The notes under the pieces were generated by a model, which saw only the letters and a program-made list of their open reading frames with translations, did no database searches and was not told the DNA's origin. The position numbers and the translations under genes are program-made. A stretch of 28,141 nt of DNA from CAYHZL01 sp964361075. Its GTDB lineage: Bacteria; Bacteroidota; Ignavibacteria; UBA10030; UBA8401. Shown piece after piece: positions 24,597-28,141 of the stretch. The stretch's first letter is position 1; every line of letters begins with the position of its first letter. Where the stretch lies: positions 1-28,141 of the forward strand of contig CAYHZL010000024.1 in NCBI GenBank assembly GCA_964361075.1, in the 5' to 3' direction.

Positions 24597-25505
24597 ATGC
24601 TCAAAATTAGTTTAGCATTTTTTCTTCTTGTTTTTCTAAACTATTCAAATGCTCAAATTAAAAACTCATATATACGTGAAGGATCTCTTGGGAAACGAAT
24701 AACCGCGGAAACACCAGAAGTCAAAGAAGCCTTTTCATTCGTACCACTTTCAAAGTGGGTTGGTGAAAGGTTTATTTTTTTGCCACTACCGAAAGAGTTG
24801 CAAAGATATGGCTATCAAAATTTTGGCGTAGACTATAAAAATTATGTCGGGCGTATTGCAGTGGTAACATCTGCAGATGAAAGCGGTAATTCTCCACAAT
24901 TATCTATTAAGATGGAAGATAATGAAGAAAGAATAGAAGCCACCGGCGTTTTTTCTGAGGATATTTATTTTTATGGAATAGGTCTGTTAGCCGACATAGA
25001 CAGTGCACGTTCTAAGTGGTTAAATAAAACTTTATGGTACAAAAAGGATCAATTAAGCCTTTATGATGAAGCGAACAATAAATTTGAAAATATTAAAATA
25101 AAAAAATGTTCTCCCGTTAAGGTGGTAGACATAATTGCTGGTTGGTACAACGATACCCCTGTGCGTTTTATTGTTCAATCGTCTTCGGGTGATGAGGGGT
25201 TCGTTGATTTAAATTTGAGTGGAACAAATGTTACAAGTATTTTACGTCAAAATAATAAATTTAATGAGAAATTTTTTACGGAAGACCCTCGGAAAACATT
25301 TCAATGGTCTACTAAAGTTTGGTCTGCAATTGAAAGGGGTAAGGTTTTTGTTGGAATGACTTCAGAACAGGCAATATTAAGTTGGGGTAAGCCCAGAGAT
25401 ATTAATAGAACAAACAAAGGTAATATTGTTCACGAAAAATGGGTCTATGCGTCTGGAAGTTATTTATATTTTAAAAATAACGTACTAAAAATTTTTCAAA
25501 AATAA
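24597..25505 (+). CDS. Exported orphan protein with a C-terminal SmpA/BamE-like segment
   Basis: 302 residues. Signal peptide at about 1-19 (ends YSNAQ). The middle is not recognised. About 250-302 (VFVGMTSEQAILSWGKPRDINRT ... EKWVY ... YLYFKNNVLKIFQ) resembles the small SmpA/OmlA-like domain common at the C-terminus of Bacteroidota envelope proteins. The ATG at 24597 is chosen because GAGGT lies five bases before it; an upstream ATG at 24585 has none. It is more AT-rich than the housekeeping genes and is bounded by the repeated attC-like sites a and b, suggesting a mobile cassette. Location: periplasm or outer envelope. Confidence 0.75.
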   Translation: MLKISLAFFLLVFLNYSNAQIKNSYIREGSLGKRITAETPEVKEAFSFVPLSKWVGERFIFLPLPKELQRYGYQNFGVDYKNYVGRIAVVTSADESGNSPQLSIKMEDNEERIEATGVFSEDIYFYGIGLLADIDSARSKWLNKTLWYKKDQLSLYDEANNKFENIKIKKCSPVKVVDIIAGWYNDTPVRFIVQSSSGDEGFVDLNLSGTNVTSILRQNNKFNEKFFTEDPRKTFQWSTKVWSAIERGKVFVGMTSEQAILSWGKPRDINRTNKGNIVHEKWVYASGSYLYFKNNVLKIFQK

Positions 25506-25517
25506 TTTTATTTTGGC

Positions 25518-25672
25518 GGCTAACCAGTCACACAAACTGATTTGCAATGACGCGATGGAAAAATTGTATTAGAATCTCAATATATTTTCATACTGTCAGT
25601 AATTCACAAGTCAACAAACATTTATACTAACGCACTGAACATTGTAATCAGCATGGTTCCAGTTCGTTAGCC
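25518..25672 (+). repeat. attC-like long imperfect hairpin site b between the orphan ORFs
   Basis: It begins GGCTAAC (25518-25524) and ends with the exact inverse GTTAGCC (25666-25672). Inside, CTGATTTGCAATG (25537-25549) pairs with CATTGTAATCAG (25640-25651), with one bulge. This is the four-block layout of an integron attC site (outer 7-mers, inner pairs, variable loop). GTTAGCC fits the core GTTRRRY at six of seven positions. The next start codon follows 11 bases later, as in gene cassettes. Confidence 0.55.
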
Positions 25673-25683
25673 CGCTTGGTGAA

Positions 25684-26274
25684 ATGAACAGAGCAGAACA
25701 AAAGAAAAAGGCCGAAAGAATAATTCTTGAAAAATTTATTCGCGCCTATAAAGAAAAAATCGACTCCAATTCATCATTTGAAGTTCTGACAAAGGAAGCG
25801 ATTCGAATAAATTATCCTAACTACAATGATGAAAACCCTGATTTTGTTTTGCTTTTTAACGACAATTATATAGCTATAGATGTGTTTGAATTGATACGAG
25901 AAAATTTAGAACTATTAAATAAAAATCCAAAGGAAAAAGAATTAAATATCAGAAACGCAGCTCATCTATATTCGCTAAGGCAAAAAAAGAACCTTCACTC
26001 ACTATATTTGATGGAAGACATAGTTTCAGCAGCGTTGGATAGAATAAATGACAAAATTGAAAATAAATTGTCCAATTATATTGATTGTCCTATCTGGCTT
26101 ATTGGATATGCATCAAAAACTTACAACTTATTTTTACTATCTCCTTATTTTGAAGACAAGATTGAATTGGAAATAGCGTCAGAAATATCGAATGGCATTA
26201 TTAAATCTGATAGGGTTACATCAATTTGGTTAACTGAATTTTCAAGTCAGGATTTGTTGATAAAAATCAAATAG
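25684..26274 (+). CDS. Orphan cytoplasmic protein, family unknown
   Basis: 196 residues without signal peptide or membrane segment. Charged, helix-rich N-terminus (RAEQKKKAERIILEKFIRAYKEKI), then PDFVLLFNDNYIAIDVFELI, a strand-rich stretch that loosely recalls the D...(D/E) core of nuclease-like folds, but I cannot support that call. The composition is AT-rich. GGTGA precedes the ATG. It is flanked by attC-like sites b and c in the same orientation as the preceding ORF. Confidence 0.65.
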   Translation: MNRAEQKKKAERIILEKFIRAYKEKIDSNSSFEVLTKEAIRINYPNYNDENPDFVLLFNDNYIAIDVFELIRENLELLNKNPKEKELNIRNAAHLYSLRQKKNLHSLYLMEDIVSAALDRINDKIENKLSNYIDCPIWLIGYASKTYNLFLLSPYFEDKIELEIASEISNGIIKSDRVTSIWLTEFSSQDLLIKIK

Positions 26275-26524
26275 CGGGACAACCTCTTTATCGTCTTGTT
26301 CTCAACATCGCGTTGGAACACAAAACCACGAAGTTATTCTTCAAAGGCAGACAAACACTTCACAAAATAAATTATAACATTGCGTTGCCAACGAGGACGT
26401 TGGTAACGAGAAAAAATAGGATGTAAACGTTACATCTTGTTTCTCATGTCGTGTAACGAAGTGATCTTCCAAAGGAGTTCTTCGGATATTTGGATTTGGT
26501 TGCGAAAAAAATAAATAGTTAGAC
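26275..26524 (+). repeat. attC-like half site c and hairpin repeats after the second orphan ORF
   Basis: Directly after the stop codon, GCGGGACAAC and, about 26 bases later, CAACATCGCGTTGGAA mirror the spacing of GCGGCTAAC and CAATGACGCGATGGAA at the start of site b. A matching 3' arm is not clear. Further on are two hairpins: GTTGCCAACG with CGTTGGTAAC (26384-26407) and GATGTAA with TTACATC (26420-26436). No gene is seen. Confidence 0.4.
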
Positions 26525-26566
26525 AAAACGCTCGAAATCAGAAAATTGAATTCGAGCGTTTTTGTT
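26525..26566. terminator. Intrinsic terminator (probably bidirectional)
   Basis: A 12-bp stem (26525-26536 with 26551-26562) around CGCTCGAA/TTCGAGCG, with A's before and T's after. Confidence 0.75.
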
Positions 26567-26633
26567 TTTGCAATTACATTTCAAACAAATTCCTTTCTTG
26601 AAACTCTCTAAAATTTTCTGCATTTTCTTTATA

Positions 26634-26665
26634 AGGGATGTTCTTGGAACATCCCTACTTTTTTT
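26634..26665 (+). terminator. Second intrinsic terminator before the his genes
   Basis: A 10-bp stem AGGGATGTTC/GAACATCCCT with a three-base loop is followed by ACTTTTTTT. It blocks read-through into hisB, so the his promoter should lie downstream, within or next to the MITE-2. Confidence 0.8.
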
Positions 26666-26671
26666 CTTATG

Positions 26672-26787
26672 GGCATCTCTAAAAATTAGCTACGAAACCT
26701 TCAAGGTTTTTGTTTTTGCGATGCACCATACAATTTTAACATCACGAAATTTGATCAAGATAAACCTTGAAGGTTTTTAGAGATGCC
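26672..26787. mobile_element. MITE-2 copy B (116 bp, TTATG duplication) in the hisB leader
   Basis: Ends GGCATCTCTAAAAA and its inverse TTTTTAGAGATGCC, an exact 14-bp pair. TTATG lies outside both (26667-26671 and 26788-26792). The interior has AACCTTCAAGGTTTTT and AAACCTTGAAGGTTTTT blocks in inverse orientation and differs from copy A. The right duplication overlaps an in-frame ATG 15 bases before the hisB start. Confidence 0.85.
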
Positions 26788-26804
26788 TTATGAAGAGACA
26801 TACT

Positions 26805-27389
26805 ATGCGAACTGCAGCCATTCAACGAAAAACAAAAGAGACCAATATTTCCGCCACCGTAACAATTAACGGCAGCGGCAAATATGACATTCACACCGGC
26901 ATCGGATTTCTCGACCACATGCTCGAACTGTTTACCAAACATGGAATGTTTGATATCAAACTCACATGCAAAGGCGATTTGCATGTGGATGACCATCACA
27001 CAACGGAAGATGTTGCCATTGCGTTGGCGCAGGCGTTTACCAAAGCGCTCGGCGATAAAAAAGGTATTGCCCGTTACGGACATGCGTATGTGCCGATGGA
27101 TGAATCGCTGGCGCGCTGTGTTGTCGATTTAAGCGGGCGGACGGCGTTAGTGTTCCATGCGGAATTTTCCAGAAAAAAAGTTGGCGATCTTTCGACGGAA
27201 ATGATTCAGCATTTCTTTCAATCGTTTGCAGAAAACTTGAAAGCGAATCTGCACATTGAAGTGTTGTACGGAAAAAACACACATCATAAAATTGAAGCGA
27301 TGTTCAAAGCGTTTGCACGTGCGTTGCGCGTTGCATGTGAAAATGATCCGCGCGTGAAAGGTGTGCTTTCCACAAAAGGGAAACTGTAA
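26805..27389 (+). CDS. hisB: Imidazoleglycerol-phosphate dehydratase
   Basis: 194 residues, the stand-alone dehydratase (no phosphatase half as in E. coli). It catalyses the sixth step of histidine synthesis, removing water from imidazoleglycerol phosphate to give imidazole-acetol phosphate, with manganese. Metal-binding motifs: GIGFLDHML (His38), DDHHTTEDV (63-70) and the later HHKIEAMFKAFARAL. The ATG at 26805 fits family N-termini (RTA.I.RKTKET) and has AAGAGA seven bases upstream; the in-frame ATG at 26790 arises from the MITE target duplication. First of a hisB-hisH-hisA run. Confidence 0.95.
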   Translation: MRTAAIQRKTKETNISATVTINGSGKYDIHTGIGFLDHMLELFTKHGMFDIKLTCKGDLHVDDHHTTEDVAIALAQAFTKALGDKKGIARYGHAYVPMDESLARCVVDLSGRTALVFHAEFSRKKVGDLSTEMIQHFFQSFAENLKANLHIEVLYGKNTHHKIEAMFKAFARALRVACENDPRVKGVLSTKGKL

Positions 27390-27390
27390 T

Positions 27391-27477
27391 CAATGGACAA
27401 TTAACAATTAACAATGAACAATTGACAATTATTTCACACAAGCATTGTCAATTGTCAATTGTCCATTATCAATTATT
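27391..27477. repeat. Inverted AT-rich repeat array between hisB and hisH
   Basis: Left units (CAATTAACAATTAACAATG, then ACAATTGACAAT) are mirrored by right units (ATTGTCAATTGTCAATTG, then TCCATTATCAATTATT), making a long imperfect hairpin that reaches the hisH start codon and leaves no visible ribosome binding site. Confidence 0.75.
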
Positions 27478-28074
27478 ATGATTGGCATTATAGATTATCA
27501 TTTAAACAATCTTCGTTCTGTTCAAAAAGCATTCGAAGCGGTCGGTGTGCAGGCGTTTATATCCGACGTGCCGCAAGAACTTGCGCGTGCGGAAAAACTT
27601 GTATTGCCAGGCGTTGGCGCATTCGGACAGGCGATGGAAAATTTACGTGTGTTAGGTCTCGAACCGATGATTCGAACACACGCAGCACAGCGCAAGCCGC
27701 TGCTTGGAATATGTTTGGGTATGCAGTTACTGTTTTCAAAAAGTTTTGAAGGGGGAGAATTTTCCGGACTCGATTTTTTGAAAGGAACGATTGTGCAATT
27801 TCCTTCGACTGTGAAAGTACCGCATATCGGATGGAACCAGATTGAACTGAAACGCAGTTCGCCGCTGCTCGTTTCTGTTGAAGAAAAAAGTTTTGTCTAT
27901 TTTGTTCATTCATATTATGCCGAGCCGCAGGAAGAGGTAACGCTGGCAACAACAGAATATGGTTTTCATTTTCCCTCTATCGTGCAAAAAGAAAATGTCT
28001 TCGGTATTCAATTCCACCCGGAAAAAAGCCAGAAGGCAGGTTTGCAGTTATTAAAAAATTTCAGTGAAATTTAA
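27478..28074 (+). CDS. hisH: Imidazole glycerol phosphate synthase, glutaminase subunit
   Basis: 198 residues. HisH hydrolyses glutamine and passes ammonia to HisF, making imidazoleglycerol phosphate and AICAR. Class I amidotransferase features are intact: GVGAFGQAM (44-52), the nucleophile elbow GICLGMQLLF with Cys79, and FHPEKS with His180 and Glu182. The start follows family N-termini (MIGIIDY); an in-frame TTG at 27445 would only translate repeat DNA. hisA begins 12 bases after the stop codon. hisF is expected beyond the window. Confidence 0.95.
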   Translation: MIGIIDYHLNNLRSVQKAFEAVGVQAFISDVPQELARAEKLVLPGVGAFGQAMENLRVLGLEPMIRTHAAQRKPLLGICLGMQLLFSKSFEGGEFSGLDFLKGTIVQFPSTVKVPHIGWNQIELKRSSPLLVSVEEKSFVYFVHSYYAEPQEEVTLATTEYGFHFPSIVQKENVFGIQFHPEKSQKAGLQLLKNFSEI

Positions 28075-28086
28075 TTCTATAAAACC

Positions 28087-28141
28087 ATGTTACTTATTAT
28101 TCCCGCAATTGATTTAAAGAATGGCAAATGTATCCGGTTGG
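28087..28141 (+). CDS. hisA: HisA, phosphoribosylformimino-AICAR ribotide isomerase (5' end only)
   Basis: Only the first 18 codons are present: MLLIIPAIDLKNGKCIRL, the characteristic first beta strand of HisA with the catalytic aspartate (PAIDL) and the KNGKCIRL phosphate-side loop. The gene is cut by the window end. The order hisB-hisH-hisA fits histidine operons. Confidence 0.88.
   Translation, partial: MLLIIPAIDLKNGKCIRL

Noticed and set aside
26341..26526. Minus-strand open frame of 61 codons
   Set aside because: It spans hairpin repeats next to a terminator and has low-complexity sequence with no recognisable protein features.

Overview
The window looks like chromosomal DNA from a Gram-negative member of the Bacteroidota/Chlorobi/Ignavibacteria group, most likely an Ignavibacteria-type organism. 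The main evidence is the 1613-residue secreted protein at the left, which ends in a type IX secretion sorting domain (YPNPFNP...TTTIEYQL...GVYIYRI...KKMLLLK), together with an outer-membrane barrel protein, an AT-rich composition judged by eye, and dense dispersed hairpin repeats between genes. No plasmid or phage genes and no transposase gene are visible.

Layout. 1-120: the 3' part of an initiator-tRNA-like gene, interrupted by two palindromes, with a strong terminator. 492-5333: giant T9SS-secreted beta-helix protein with two repeated modules. 5769-8701: promoter-spmA-spmB-barrel-terminator unit. 8762-11371: DUF4139 (MuiA-like) secreted protein and proline dehydrogenase. 11574-15287: OPT-family oligopeptide transporter followed by PepD dipeptidase. 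15348-16889 (minus): secreted Sel1-repeat protein. 17542-20306: MFS transporter, a four-helix-bundle (23S rRNA intervening-sequence-type) protein between inverted repeats, and an M29-type aminopeptidase. 20534-23919: DinB-like protein, dicarboxylate/amino-acid:cation symporter, three-domain Ada. 24036-26274: a heptad-repeat mini-ORF and two AT-rich orphan ORFs separated by long attC-like imperfect hairpins. 26805-28141: hisB-hisH-hisA (cut by the window end). A peptide and amino-acid acquisition theme runs through the middle: OPT importer, PepD, M29 aminopeptidase, DAACS symporter, proline dehydrogenase, and possibly the MFS carrier.

The most striking content is non-coding. I find six short transposase-less elements with terminal inverted repeats and matching target-site duplications, in three families: MITE-1 (ends CAATGCTGTCAGGTTA, 10-11 bp duplications, two copies), MITE-2 (ends GGCATCTCTAAAAA, about 5 bp duplications, two copies) and MITE-3 (ends GTAACTNYTCAGCG, 8 bp duplications, three copies, one of them hosting a MITE-1). 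This gives seven insertions in total when the nested one is counted separately. Their interiors are different hairpin repeats, several of which recur in more than one shell or outside any shell. One site preserves a layered insertion history, with the empty site available 3.3 kb away. The same TTCGCCGCGGCGAA palindrome found inside all MITE-3 copies also interrupts the tRNA-like sequence at the left edge. A second unusual feature is the pair of orphan ORFs flanked by repeated hairpin sites that resemble an integron-type cassette array without an integrase.
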